Numbered from the stretch's first letter, positions 17,091 to 26,397 are shown. The stretch is DNA of 64,000 nucleotides from Pinibacter soli (GCF_029961145.1 NZ_JASBRG010000005.1:62001-126000); one strand, 5' to 3'. Notes: generated by a model not told the origin, from the sequence alone. Numbers and translations: made by a program.

Positions 17091-17869
17091 TTAATTCCCA
17101 ACCTCTCCCTGTGATGCGCTCCTTTCAACATATGCGTCTTGCTTTGCTCAATCGCGTCCATCACTTTTTCAAGAATGTTTTCGGTAGTATCGTTATAATC
17201 AATCTCCATGGGTTCTTTAAACCTTACGGTTAGCAAAGACCCCTTCTTTTTAAAGCGCAATCCTTTCTTATCAAAGGCACGCCAAAATCCGCTGATGACC
17301 ACAGGCACTACAATTGGTTTTGTCTGCTTAATCACCAATGCAGTTCCTTTTCGTCCGGGCGCATAAGCTTTGGTTGTTCCTTGCGGAAAAGTGATTACCC
17401 AACTGTTGTCCAAAGCTCGTAATATCTTCCTGGTATCGGATGGATCGAGGCCCTTACGAACTTCTTTTTTATCTTTTTCAACCCATGTGCGTTTTACCGT
17501 TATAGCACCTGCAAGCGCGAAAAAACGACTCACCCAATTGGCTTGCATTGTTTCTGCGGCAGACACGAAGTATACATTGGTGAATGGATTGAGCAGATAA
17601 TATGGAATACCCAGCGTGTTTTTATAACGTCCCCATTTGGATGCGCAAAAAATATGAAGGAACGCAATTACATCAGCAAAATATGTTTGGTGATTGCTCA
17701 CAAAAAGCACATTGTTCCGGGGAAGAGCTTTAAGATGCTCCACGCCCTCAATTCTAAACTTGTTTACCCACACAAATCTTGGATATGAAAATAGACCAAC
17801 AATTGTGTAAACTACTTTACGAACAATATTCAAATTTTTCAAGCGAGCAATTATTGGTTGTGAACTCAT
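17063..17869 (-). CDS. PlsC-like 1-acyl-sn-glycerol-3-phosphate acyltransferase
   Basis: This 268-residue membrane-associated acyltransferase belongs to the phospholipid-synthesis type. A hydrophobic N-terminal segment (about 17-30) precedes the PlsC domain. The catalytic motif reads NHQTYFAD (near 60-67), with five residues between His and Asp where the usual motif has four. The block III motif is FPQGTT (near 168), then VVPVVISGFWRAFDK. The final residues (IKDQESGVRN) are encoded by repeat-arm sequence rather than conserved coding sequence, so the original stop may have been lost or moved. The substrate is inferred from the family. Confidence 0.8.
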   Translation of the reverse strand: MSSQPIIARLKNLNIVRKVVYTIVGLFSYPRFVWVNKFRIEGVEHLKALPRNNVLFVSNHQTYFADVIAFLHIFCASKWGRYKNTLGIPYYLLNPFTNVYFVSAAETMQANWVSRFFALAGAITVKRTWVEKDKKEVRKGLDPSDTRKILRALDNSWVITFPQGTTKAYAPGRKGTALVIKQTKPIVVPVVISGFWRAFDKKGLRFKKKGSLLTVRFKEPMEIDYNDTTENILEKVMDAIEQSKTHMLKGAHHRERLGIKDQESGVRN

Positions 17870-17937
17870 CTCATGCGTTAATTTTATTCGAAAACAGCGT
17901 GCAATTTAAGCGTTTTGAACAATTAATTTACGGAAAA

Positions 17938-18043
17938 AGTTTTGAGTCATGAGTTTTGAGTAGTAAGTTTTGAATAATAAATTGTAAGATTATTGATTAC
18001 ACACAGCAACTTAAAACCCACTACTCAAAACTCAAAACTTCCC
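17938..18043. repeat. Inverted repeat of TTTTGAGT/ACTCAAAA words
   Basis: The left arm (17938-17979) carries AAGTTTTGAGT, ATGAGTTTTGAG and TAAGTTTTGAA. The right arm (18010-18040) carries CTTAAAACCC, ACTCAAAACTCAAAACTT. About 30 bases separate them. It lies between divergent genes, just upstream of the HAD promoter element. Confidence 0.65.
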
Positions 18044-18046
18044 CCC

Positions 18047-18054
18047 TATCTTTG
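18047..18054 (+). promoter_or_regulatory. -7 promoter element for the HAD phosphatase
   Basis: TATCTTTG matches TAnnTTTG, 19 bases before ATG 18074. The usual -33 region falls in the right arm of the repeat just upstream. Confidence 0.55.
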
Positions 18055-18073
18055 CGGCACTTAAACACTTAAG

Positions 18074-18730
18074 ATGCTGAACACCGTTATTTTTGATATG
18101 GATGGCTTGTTGATCGATTCTGAACCTTTGTGGGAGAAAGCCGGCATTGCTACCCTGGCGCAATACAATGTGGCAATCACACAAGATGAATATCACAAAA
18201 CAACGGGTTTGCGCACACAAGAGTGGATCGAATACTGGTTCAGGCATTTTAGCATAACCGCACCAGCAAAACCCGCCGTTGACATCATTATTGAAAAGGC
18301 AATCGATTCAATAAGAGAATTTGGCAAACCAATGCCTGGCGTTGAATATATTTTCAACTATTTCAGCGAACGGGGATTTAAAATTGGTTTGGCAACTTCG
18401 TCTCCAAAAAGTCTGATTGATGTTGTTGTTGCAAAGCTCAATATTGGTCACTACTTGCAAGCCATCACTTCTGCCGAGCATTTGCCTTACGGTAAACCAC
18501 ATCCCCAGGTGTTCCTTAACTGCGCCGAAGCCCTAAATTCATCTCCTTTGGAATGCATATGCTTCGAAGATTCTTTTAATGGTATGATCGCCGCAAAAGG
18601 CGCACGCATGAAATGTGTGATCATTCCTGCTCCTCAGCAAAGAAACGAACACAAGTGGGAAGCCGCAGATCTTAAGCTTTCATCATTGTTAAACTTCAAC
18701 GATCTGCTGCTTGAAAGACTAGGTAAGTAA
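18074..18730 (+). CDS. HAD superfamily sugar-phosphate phosphatase (HxpB/YniC-like)
   Basis: This 218-residue cytosolic phosphatase is a HAD subfamily IA member. Motif I is FDMDGLLIDSEP (Asp8 nucleophile, Asp10 acid), motif II is ATSSPKSL (near 115), the lysine is in YGKPHPQVF (near 144), and motif IV is CFEDSFNGMIAAKGARM (near 163). The helical cap lies between residues 18 and 90. LLIDSEPLW and the overall pattern resemble the hexitol/2-deoxyglucose-6-phosphate phosphatase group, but the substrate is not certain. It is a single-gene transcription unit with its own -7 element. Confidence 0.85.
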   Translation: MLNTVIFDMDGLLIDSEPLWEKAGIATLAQYNVAITQDEYHKTTGLRTQEWIEYWFRHFSITAPAKPAVDIIIEKAIDSIREFGKPMPGVEYIFNYFSERGFKIGLATSSPKSLIDVVVAKLNIGHYLQAITSAEHLPYGKPHPQVFLNCAEALNSSPLECICFEDSFNGMIAAKGARMKCVIIPAPQQRNEHKWEAADLKLSSLLNFNDLLLERLGK

Positions 18731-18753
18731 GCACTGTCGAAATGAAACCTTTA

Positions 18754-20688
18754 CTACCTCTTCCTTTGACCGCGTGCTATCTTGTTCAATCTTCCCTTGA
18801 ATTGACTTCTACCATTCATGAATACTTCAAGGATGATTCGTCCTACGGGTAAGTTCGACAGGCTATAAACATAATCTCCGCTTTTCACATTTTGATATTC
18901 GTGCGTTTCGTAGATCTTGCCATCAACCGTGATTTCTACCCGCATATTGCTCGTTGTGTTGGACACAAAATTCAGTTCGGTATTTTCCGCCGTCAATCGT
19001 GGATATAGCGAGAAAGCGTACTTACCCTGAACGGTATCATTTACAAATTTTGAAGATGAGCGAAAGGCAAGCTTTTCACCGTCACCGCAATCACTTTCAA
19101 AAGCATGAATCAAAGTGCCTTTCATATCAAACAACCGTAAATATCCATCACCATTCTGAGGCTCGGCCCAAAACTGCAACCCATCCCCTCCTTTATCATT
19201 AAGACACAGTTCATAGAACCCATCTTTTAGTTTAACCGTATCAGTGATAACAACATTGGAATCTTTTGATGCCGGTTTTATCTTCAAAAGCGTATCAGAA
19301 AGGTTTGTCAAATAAATTTCATTATCAGCAGGTTTGTTGTTCGTTTTTAACTGCATTACAAATTCGTTGGGAAGATTTTTGGGGGCATTGAAATTCGTCG
19401 TCATTTCATTATCTCCCATCCACGCGTCTGTTTTGCCATTGGGTTTGGAAAGCGTCACTGTAAATGTGTTTTTGCCTTCCTTCATTTGAATTTCACCAGG
19501 AAGAATTATTTCGGTAGTTTGATCAAACTTCAAGTTTCCTTTCCAATTATAAACCTTTTTTGCAAAGCCGTTAGTTCCGTAAGTTATAGTAACCGAGTGA
19601 AGGTCCTCGGAGCCCAAATTACGGATAGAGAAACGTGGATCAAAACTCGCGGGGTTTAGTCTAAAAAAACGCTGCTCATCGTTCGGAACTAAAACCTTAT
19701 CAATAGCTACATCATTCTTATGCAAAGGTTTTGAGTAATGAAAAAGATAAGCTGAAATATCTTCCACGGCCTGCACATTATCCGTAGCCGTGTAAGGCTC
19801 CATTGTAAGATTAACCTTATGTTCGCCCGGTTTGACAAATTCATCAATTACATCAGGCTCCTGCAAATCGCCCGGGCACCAATATGCCCTATGATAAATC
19901 CAGGTTCCACCCTGCGGATAAAGCGCGTTGTTTCCGCAGTCTTTCCACATATCGCGGCGATCAACCAGCTTGCCATCAAGTCTCAATTCACGCCAGCGTT
20001 GGCAAAATTCGCTGCATCCCTTCGGCTTGTCCATGCCATGCCCGGTATGCTGGATCCTGATGCGGTTCAATGCCGTTCCAGCGGGAGACTGATATGTAAC
20101 GGGCAGCAAACTATCTTCAATTTTTGCTTTGGCATCACCATATTTGTATCCTTTGTTCCAAAGAGGAGTAACACCAAGCGGAGTAACAACCGGCGGCCCT
20201 TGTGTAATTTCAAAATTGATGGTTAATGACCATCCGACATTTGCAGATTCATAGCCCGAATGAACATATACAATTTCAACACTGTCGCGGAGAAATGTTG
20301 CAAAATCTGTCACATCAACTTTCCATTGCCAACTCCAACCTTTGTCATAAATACTTCCATATGGCGTAAGCATTCTGCCCAGCTCATAATTAATTGTTTC
20401 ACCATTTACACCACCCTTCTTCCGAAGCATAATATGGTCGAGATAATCCCAATGCGCAGTTGTCATGCTATCGGGCAACGGGCTTCCCAAAGTAACATTC
20501 ATGATTATTTTTCGAACTGAAAAACTGCCGGCGGGAAATACGCCCCATTGAGGATATGGATTGGATCCTGTTTTAACATTACAAACAATGGTGGTACGAT
20601 TGTGTGTAGTAACATCCACAACCACGGGCTTTTGAGCAAAAGCTGGTATGACCACACAGGCAAGAATCGCTAAGATTAAATACTTCAT
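18754..20688 (-). CDS. Secreted PNGase F-like peptide-N-glycosidase with long C-terminal extension
   Basis: The protein is 644 residues from ATG 20688, with signal peptide MKYLILAILACVVIPAFAQ. The N-terminal half (about 22-320) matches the two jelly-roll domains of peptide-N4-(N-acetyl-beta-glucosaminyl)asparagine amidase F, which cuts N-glycans from protein. Matching blocks are WDYLDHIMLRKK (catalytic Asp region, 80-91), YELGRMLTPYG, WKVDVTDF, GHGMDKPKGCSEFCQRW (Glu227, flanked by cysteines) and HRAYWCPGD. The last 320 residues are further beta-rich modules not in the classic 350-residue enzyme. They end in a basic tail (RGQRKR). The frame extends 7 codons upstream, but ATG 20688 fits the signal peptide. 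Confidence 0.85.
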   Translation of the reverse strand: MKYLILAILACVVIPAFAQKPVVVDVTTHNRTTIVCNVKTGSNPYPQWGVFPAGSFSVRKIIMNVTLGSPLPDSMTTAHWDYLDHIMLRKKGGVNGETINYELGRMLTPYGSIYDKGWSWQWKVDVTDFATFLRDSVEIVYVHSGYESANVGWSLTINFEITQGPPVVTPLGVTPLWNKGYKYGDAKAKIEDSLLPVTYQSPAGTALNRIRIQHTGHGMDKPKGCSEFCQRWRELRLDGKLVDRRDMWKDCGNNALYPQGGTWIYHRAYWCPGDLQEPDVIDEFVKPGEHKVNLTMEPYTATDNVQAVEDISAYLFHYSKPLHKNDVAIDKVLVPNDEQRFFRLNPASFDPRFSIRNLGSEDLHSVTITYGTNGFAKKVYNWKGNLKFDQTTEIILPGEIQMKEGKNTFTVTLSKPNGKTDAWMGDNEMTTNFNAPKNLPNEFVMQLKTNNKPADNEIYLTNLSDTLLKIKPASKDSNVVITDTVKLKDGFYELCLNDKGGDGLQFWAEPQNGDGYLRLFDMKGTLIHAFESDCGDGEKLAFRSSSKFVNDTVQGKYAFSLYPRLTAENTELNFVSNTTSNMRVEITVDGKIYETHEYQNVKSGDYVYSLSNLPVGRIILEVFMNGRSQFKGRLNKIARGQRKR

Positions 20689-20792
20689 TTGGCAATTGAA
20701 TTCAAGCAAATGTCGAAATTAACCTCATCTCAACAAAGTCCTGAATTGACAAAGTACTCCATAATAGTAACACATACACATCTGGAAAGCTA

Positions 20793-21419
20793 TCACCATT
20801 GGCCAATATAATTGTAGAAATGAGGCATTGACGGCACGAGTAAATCAAACCTACCGTTTTCCAGTTCAACTTTGTTTCCGTTTAGTATACCGGTCATTTC
20901 GAATGTGCCTGAGATAATAGTGCCCATTTTCTTCTTATCTAAAATCAAACTGCGAACACTGGAAAAATTAATACTTCCTGACTGGGCATTAATGACCGTA
21001 CTCCCTATTCTTATTTTGACTGAGTCTCCTTTCAAATTGAAGGACCGTTTACCAAATATCACAAGATCGTCGTCACTAACTATTACATTTTTAGTAATAA
21101 GAAAGTCAATTTCCAAAGGTTGGTTTGTGTAATCATTGCCTTTAAAATGAATGACGGTGGAGTCGTTAAATGTTCCTACGATAAACTCAGCATCGGATGA
21201 GATATTGTTTTGGTTTTTTGACGAAACCCAGATCTTTGAGTTATAATACGCTCCGAATGTATTGTAGCCCAATTCCGAGGAAATAGGCAAACCAGGATTG
21301 TCCACATCATTAATGAAAACAGGCTTTTGAAAATTCTGCTCGGTTGTATCCCTATAACAACCTGTACAAAGAGAAATTGTCATGCAAAATATTATTACTG
21401 CAGAAAGGTTCCGGCTCAT
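20793..21419 (-). CDS. Hypothetical lipoprotein
   Basis: This 208-residue protein has a lipoprotein signal (VIIFCMTISLCTGC, lipobox Cys21). The mature part is beta-rich and opens with TFGAYYNSKIWVSS, a pattern seen in Bacteroidota DUF6252-like proteins. That match is from memory of the pattern only. I see no catalytic motif. The ATG overlaps the stop codon of the upstream barrel gene by 4 bases, so the two are translationally coupled and probably work together at the outer membrane. Confidence 0.6.
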   Translation of the reverse strand: MSRNLSAVIIFCMTISLCTGCYRDTTEQNFQKPVFINDVDNPGLPISSELGYNTFGAYYNSKIWVSSKNQNNISSDAEFIVGTFNDSTVIHFKGNDYTNQPLEIDFLITKNVIVSDDDLVIFGKRSFNLKGDSVKIRIGSTVINAQSGSINFSSVRSLILDKKKMGTIISGTFEMTGILNGNKVELENGRFDLLVPSMPHFYNYIGQW

Positions 21420-22174
21420 TTTGAATGTTTTATTTTTTTACTTAAAGGATAATACAATGTTCCACTAGCCATTATTCCCGCACGAAGCCTATATGCACCC
21501 GCAGTACTGGTGAACGGTACGGGCACTCCAACTTCCATTCTACCATTCAAATGTTCAAGCCTTCCAATACGAAATCCCATACCCGCGTACCCGCTACAGA
21601 AAACATCCCGTGTGTTGTCATAATGTTTCGGAAGACTTATACTGCCGCTATAAGCAGAACTATCACTCATTGTAATCTCCGTCAAAGACTTTCCAACGGC
21701 AAACTGAGTGGTGATACTTGCCTTAAGATAAAATGCGCCGTTCTTCGGATGAGGAGGTTCGAACCTCACTTCTAAAGGAACACCCAAATATTTTCTAACG
21801 GTATAAATGCGATCTACTGAAGCATATTCAACCTGGTTTTGATTTTTATTTACCAGAGCATAAAAAGGATAGCTTCCAATACCAGATTGATTAAATGTAG
21901 ATGTTTGAAACTGCGAAAAAGAAATTCCAGAGCTCACAAATAAACGCTTGTTCAACGCCCTTTCTACACTGCCTCCAACACTCCATTGGAAGGCATTCGA
22001 CGAAATTGCGTCCTCGGCACCTGTACTCACTGCGCGGATAAAATTTCCATTATTTGCTTTTGGGTTAAATGCTAACACATTGGTATATGCGCCGACCTGC
22101 CAGAGTCCTCTGTTCTGAGCATTCAGAGAAAAAAATGAAGTAAGTAAAGCTATTGCCAACAAAATTCGGTTCAT
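21416..22174 (-). CDS. Outer membrane beta-barrel protein, uncharacterised
   Basis: This 252-residue protein has a signal peptide (MNRILLAIALLTSFFSLNAQ). It continues as alternating beta strands with glycine and aromatic residues (WSVGGSVERALNKRLFVSSGISFSQF, GYAGMGFRIGRLEHLNGRMEVGVPVPF), consistent with an 8-10-strand porin-like barrel. No specific family is recognised. It is first in a two-gene unit with the lipoprotein, with which it overlaps by 4 bases. Confidence 0.65.
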   Translation of the reverse strand: MNRILLAIALLTSFFSLNAQNRGLWQVGAYTNVLAFNPKANNGNFIRAVSTGAEDAISSNAFQWSVGGSVERALNKRLFVSSGISFSQFQTSTFNQSGIGSYPFYALVNKNQNQVEYASVDRIYTVRKYLGVPLEVRFEPPHPKNGAFYLKASITTQFAVGKSLTEITMSDSSAYSGSISLPKHYDNTRDVFCSGYAGMGFRIGRLEHLNGRMEVGVPVPFTSTAGAYRLRAGIMASGTLYYPLSKKIKHSK

Positions 22175-22256
22175 GGGTGGTGAATTGATCTGAAAAAGAC
22201 TCTACCTGTGACAACAAAACGACGAAGATTGTGGCTTCACTAAATGTTAAAAATTA

Positions 22257-22286
22257 AAAAGCCCTCCGCTTAGCGGAGGGCTATAT
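22257..22286 (-). terminator. Intrinsic terminator for rpsA
   Basis: GCCCTCCGC (22261-22269) pairs with GCGGAGGGC (22273-22281) around a 3-base loop. On the minus strand a T-run follows. It lies 27 bases after the rpsA stop codon. Confidence 0.85.
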
Positions 22287-22308
22287 AAAGATTAGATGAT
22301 AATCTTAA

Positions 22309-24195
22309 TTACTGAGCAGCTTCGTCGCCACCTTCCATTTTCTTTTTCAACTCTGCCAATACACCAAGGTCACCTAGAGTAGCTTTCTCTACTTTACCTT
22401 GAATGTTCTTAACAGCTTTCTTCGTTTTATCAGCTTCAGCTTTTGCTTCTTTTCTAGCAGCGTCTTTTTCGCTAGCTTGAGCTTGCTCCCAAATACGAGC
22501 GTGAGAAAGAACGATACGTTTTTCGTTGCGGTCGAACTCGATAACCATGAACTGTGCAGTTTCATCTGCAGTCACAGTTTTGCCGTCTTCTTTTCCAAGG
22601 TGACGAGCAGGAGCGAAACCTTCTAAACCGTAAGGTAATTGAACGATAGCGCCTTTGTCATCTTTACGGATAACAGTTCCTTCGTGCAGTGTACCAACAG
22701 CAAATGTGTCTTCCAATGCATTCCAAGGATCTTCTTCCAATTGTTTATGACCAAGTTGCAATTTGCGGTTTTCTTTGTCGATACCAAGGATGATGATGTC
22801 GATGTGCTCACCAACTTTAGTGTACTCAGATGGGTGATTGAAACGTTTCAACCAGCTCAAATCGCTGATGTGGATCATACCACCGATACCTGGCTCAAGT
22901 TCAACAAATACACCGTAAGGAGTGATGTTTTTCACCAAACCTTTGTGTTTGCTGTCAACTGGATATTTAGTTTCGATCTCGTTCCAAGGATCTGGAGTCA
23001 TTTGCTTGATAGACAAGCTCATTTTTCTGCTATCCTTGTCAAGAGTTACGATCTTAGCTTGATGCTCATCGCCTAATTTGAAGAATTCTTTAGCGTTGAT
23101 TGGAGTGTTAGCCCATGTAATTTCACTTACGTGAACCAGACCTTCAACACCTGGCAAAATTTCAAGGAAAGCACCGTAATCTTCGATGTTTACGACTTTA
23201 CCTTTTACAACTTCACCTTCTTTAATTGCTTCAGGCAACACATCCCAAGGATGAGGAGTCAATTGTTTCAAACCAAGGCTGATACGTTTTTTGTCGTCGT
23301 CGAAATCCAATACTACAACGTTCAGTTTTTGGTCCAGTTTCAACACCTCTGAAGGGTGTGTGATACGTCCCCAGCTGATGTCTGTGATGTACAACAAACC
23401 ATCTAAGCCGCCAAGGTCCATAAATGCACCAAAGTCTGTGATATTTTTGATTGTACCTTCCAACACCTGACCTTTCTCCAGTTTGCTCATGATCTCTGCA
23501 CGTTGTGCTTCGATATCGCTTTCGATCAAAGCTTTGTGAGAAACTACAGCATTTTTAATTGCTTCGTTTACTTTCACTACTTTGAACTCCATGGTCTTGT
23601 TAACAAACTGATCGTAGTCTGTAACTGGTTTAACGTCAATTTGAGAACCTGGTAAGAATGTTTCCATGCCAAACACATCAACGATCAAGCCGCCTTTGGT
23701 TTTGCTGGTAACAGTACCGGTAACAATTTCGCCAGTTTTGTGAACTTCCACAATTCTTTCCCAAGCACGAGTAATACGAGCTTGTTTGCGGCTAAGGTGT
23801 AAATTACCTTCTCTGTCTTCTTTTTCAACTACCATAACCTCAACTTCATCACCTACTGAAAGGTTTTGAAGATCGCGGAATTCGTTGAAAGAAACCAATC
23901 CGTCGCTTTTAAAGCCAATGTTGATAACAACATCAGTTTTAGTCAATGCTACAACAGCACCTTTAACCAATTCACCGTCAGTGATTGTTACAAAAGTATT
24001 GTCGTAAACTTTGTCGTACTTTTCTTTTTCAGCCTGGCTGTAAGTAGAAACGTTACGTTTGTCAATGCTCCAGTCGAAATCGTCGTGAGCAGTTTGAACA
24101 GGTACATTTGTTGTCGCTGTAGCTACTTCTGCAGGTTGTGCAGCAGCAGACTCCTGTCCTTCAGCGTTTGAGTTAATAATTTGATTTTCAGACAT
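22309..24195 (-). CDS. rpsA: 30S ribosomal protein S1
   Basis: This 628-residue protein binds mRNA on the small ribosomal subunit. An N-terminal extension (1 to about 70) rich in Ala, Glu and Thr is followed by six S1 repeats, each recognisable: GELVKGAVVALTKTDVVINIG, GEIVTGTVTSKTKGGLIVDV, GQVLEGTIKNITDFGAFMDLG, GEVVKGKVVNIEDYGAFLEI, HKGLVKNITPYGVFVELEP and LHEGTVIRKDDKGAIVQL. The C-terminus is lysine-rich and charged. MSENQ at 24195 was chosen over an upstream ATG 4 codons earlier. The choice between the two is not certain. Confidence 0.95.
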   Translation of the reverse strand: MSENQIINSNAEGQESAAAQPAEVATATTNVPVQTAHDDFDWSIDKRNVSTYSQAEKEKYDKVYDNTFVTITDGELVKGAVVALTKTDVVINIGFKSDGLVSFNEFRDLQNLSVGDEVEVMVVEKEDREGNLHLSRKQARITRAWERIVEVHKTGEIVTGTVTSKTKGGLIVDVFGMETFLPGSQIDVKPVTDYDQFVNKTMEFKVVKVNEAIKNAVVSHKALIESDIEAQRAEIMSKLEKGQVLEGTIKNITDFGAFMDLGGLDGLLYITDISWGRITHPSEVLKLDQKLNVVVLDFDDDKKRISLGLKQLTPHPWDVLPEAIKEGEVVKGKVVNIEDYGAFLEILPGVEGLVHVSEITWANTPINAKEFFKLGDEHQAKIVTLDKDSRKMSLSIKQMTPDPWNEIETKYPVDSKHKGLVKNITPYGVFVELEPGIGGMIHISDLSWLKRFNHPSEYTKVGEHIDIIILGIDKENRKLQLGHKQLEEDPWNALEDTFAVGTLHEGTVIRKDDKGAIVQLPYGLEGFAPARHLGKEDGKTVTADETAQFMVIEFDRNEKRIVLSHARIWEQAQASEKDAARKEAKAEADKTKKAVKNIQGKVEKATLGDLGVLAELKKKMEGGDEAAQ

Positions 24196-24227
24196 GATAA
24201 TTCCCAATGGTTTTTTATTTGGGATTG

Positions 24228-24235
24228 CAAAGATA
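24228..24235 (-). promoter_or_regulatory. -7 promoter element for rpsA
   Basis: The minus strand reads TATCTTTG, matching TAnnTTTG, 32 bases before the rpsA start. Confidence 0.55.
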
Positions 24236-24352
24236 GATTAAAATAACGACCTGACAAGGTTTTCAGCCTTTTTACGCATAATTTTTCCCTTGATCAACAC
24301 CGCCAAAATAAAATGTTATCAGATTGATACTCATCTATTTGCAGTATTAACA

Positions 24353-24376
24353 AAAAGGAATGCCTGATGGCATTCC
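24353..24376 (-). terminator. Intrinsic terminator
   Basis: GGAATGCC (24357-24364) and GGCATTCC (24369-24376) form a perfect 8-bp stem with loop TGAT. The minus strand continues in T5. It ends the transcript of the 153-residue membrane protein gene. Confidence 0.75.
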
Positions 24377-24437
24377 CTGTGGTTTTAGATATCGAAATTG
24401 GATTTCAGCGTTAAGCTGCAAAAATTACGTTGTCATG

Positions 24438-24899
24438 TTATCTAAACGGCCTGATTTTCTTAATGTACAGCGCTTTTTTAGTTTGAGGTAACCAGTGTAC
24501 TTCTATCCAATCCCACATTTGTATCTGATCGCTATGTTTTGAGCTAATAGCTCCGCCAAAAAACACTTTTTGACCGTCCAGGGTAAAGTAGGAATTGTTC
24601 AGAAATTGATTTTTTCTCGAAAATTTATCGGTAATGATGCCAGCGTAGACATACTTGTTGCTATTCATCATACTTCTATGATAGTCAACGTATGCATTTA
24701 TCATGGCAAGCGGAAGTATGCTTGCTATCATACAAATTAATACCTCACCGATTGACCAATTATTATTTTGAATAAAGAAAAATACAAGCACTGACAGGAA
24801 AGCTATTGTTACAAAAAGTGTAACTAAAAACGCTATAGTCATATTTCTCGACAATATCCTTTTGTCAGTAGTATCTAGCGGAAGTTTTTTGGTGATCAT
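24438..24899 (-). CDS. Hypothetical membrane protein, two helices
   Basis: This 153-residue protein has two predicted transmembrane helices (about 20-44 and 52-70), followed by a roughly 80-residue soluble domain with YVYAGIITDKFSRKNQFLNNSYFTLDGQKVFFGG. The soluble part is beta-rich and basic at the end (KKIRPFR). I do not recognise the family. It is a single gene with its own terminator. The spacer to the upstream flavoprotein gene has no supported feature. Confidence 0.5.
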   Translation of the reverse strand: MITKKLPLDTTDKRILSRNMTIAFLVTLFVTIAFLSVLVFFFIQNNNWSIGEVLICMIASILPLAMINAYVDYHRSMMNSNKYVYAGIITDKFSRKNQFLNNSYFTLDGQKVFFGGAISSKHSDQIQMWDWIEVHWLPQTKKALYIKKIRPFR

Positions 24900-25035
24900 G
24901 GTAATGTTAGTTTATAAAACGAAAAACTGTTTCCGGTTCGTTAGCTAGATCGCTAACATGAAAACAAAGTTCAATTTGTTTTATAAATTCGCTTTCTACA
25001 TTTCGTCAAAAAACTATCGAAAAAAGGCAAGAATT

Positions 25036-26265
25036 CTACTGCACCTTTGCAATTGCATTTCCGGCAATAAAACCAGTTGTCCATGCATTCTGAAAGTTAA
25101 ACCCACCCGTAATGCCATCTACGTCAATTATTTCGCCTGCAAAAAAAAGGTTGTTTACTTTTCGGCTCATCATGGTATTGCTGTCAATTTCACTAAGATT
25201 AATGCCTCCTGCTGTAACAAACTCTTCTTTGAAAGTTGTTTTGCCATTTACAATATGCTCCTGGGCGCAGATATTTTTGATCAATTTGTTTTGCTCTTTT
25301 GTGGGAAGGTCTGCCCAATTAATATTTGCTTTTACTTCTGATTGTTCTAGCAAATACTCCCACAAACGCTGAGGTAATTGGAAAGGATTTTTATTTATAA
25401 TTTTTTGTGAAGCTTTTTCAAATCTGTATTGCTGAATAAATTCTCTCAAAGAATTTTCATTGTATTCCGGAACCCAGTTTACAACAATTGAAAACGAATA
25501 ATTTTTCTCGGCAAACTCTCGTGCACCCCATGCACTAAGCTTCAAAACTGCAGGGCCACTCATCCCCCAATGCGTTATCAAAAGAGGGCCTTGTTGTGAA
25601 AGCTTTGAACCAACGATTTTCACCAATGCATTCTCAACACTAATGCCCATGAGGTTCGTTATCTTATTACCTGGCATATTGAATGTAAATAAAGAAGGTA
25701 AAGGCGAAATGATGCCGTGCCCAGTTTCTTTGAGCCAATCAAACATTGAAAGTTTTGGGAAACCTCCACATGCAATGCATATAAAATCCGATTCAAAATT
25801 TCTGCCATCTGCAAATTGCAAAAGAAAAGTATCGCTTGCAGTTTCAATCTTTTTTACATCAGCATTTAGAAGAATCTGAATCTTATGTTTATTAGCTTCA
25901 CGAAGCAGGCAATCAATAATTGTTTGAGAAGAATCTGTCACCGGAAACATTCTGCCATCTTCTTCAGTTTTTAGTTCAACGCCCCTTTGTTTAAACCACT
26001 CGATCGTGTTTGTTGTAAAAAAATGATGAAAAGTTTTCTTTACAAAATTTCCTCCACGAGGATATTTTTTTGTCATTTCTGCTATCGAAAAACACGCATG
26101 CGTAACATTACATCTTCCTCCACCACTAACCTTCACTTTGCTAAGAAGTTTACTGCTTTTTTCTACAATTATTACCTCCAGTAAAGGGTTTGCAATTGCT
26201 GCATTAATGGCACAAAAAAAACCGGCCGCCCCGCCTCCGATAACGATAAGTCTTTTTCTTTTCAT
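25036..26265 (-). CDS. FAD-dependent flavoprotein, YhiN/BaiN (HI0933) family
   Basis: This 409-residue oxidoreductase has a dinucleotide-binding motif at the N-terminus (LIVIGGGAAGFFCAINAA). Family marks follow: KSSKLLSKVKVSGGGRCNVTHA (near 36-57), ACGGFPKLS, THWGMSGPAVLKLSAWGAREFA, FVTAGGINLSEI and FAGEIIDVDGITGGFNFQNAWTTGFIAG at the C-terminus. The HI0933 family's reaction is poorly defined. The start is ATG 26265, which begins MKRKRLIVIGGG. A TACATTTG promoter element ends only 5 bases upstream, so the mRNA is probably leaderless. Confidence 0.88.
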   Translation of the reverse strand: MKRKRLIVIGGGAAGFFCAINAAIANPLLEVIIVEKSSKLLSKVKVSGGGRCNVTHACFSIAEMTKKYPRGGNFVKKTFHHFFTTNTIEWFKQRGVELKTEEDGRMFPVTDSSQTIIDCLLREANKHKIQILLNADVKKIETASDTFLLQFADGRNFESDFICIACGGFPKLSMFDWLKETGHGIISPLPSLFTFNMPGNKITNLMGISVENALVKIVGSKLSQQGPLLITHWGMSGPAVLKLSAWGAREFAEKNYSFSIVVNWVPEYNENSLREFIQQYRFEKASQKIINKNPFQLPQRLWEYLLEQSEVKANINWADLPTKEQNKLIKNICAQEHIVNGKTTFKEEFVTAGGINLSEIDSNTMMSRKVNNLFFAGEIIDVDGITGGFNFQNAWTTGFIAGNAIAKVQ

Positions 26266-26270
26266 CGTGT

Positions 26271-26278
26271 CAAATGTA
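26271..26278 (-). promoter_or_regulatory. -7 promoter element, nearly abutting the start codon
   Basis: The minus strand reads TACATTTG (TAnnTTTG). It ends 5 bases before the flavoprotein ATG, so the expected start of transcription is at or beside the A of the ATG. Confidence 0.5.
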
Positions 26279-26397
26279 TGCGACAATTCACTAAAATAAA
26301 AGACTGTCGTATTACCGACTCTCAATTATTTATCAAAAGAAGGGGCTCTTTTTGTTTCCCCATTTTTTTACATCTAAATAGTCTGCTAATTTTTAAA

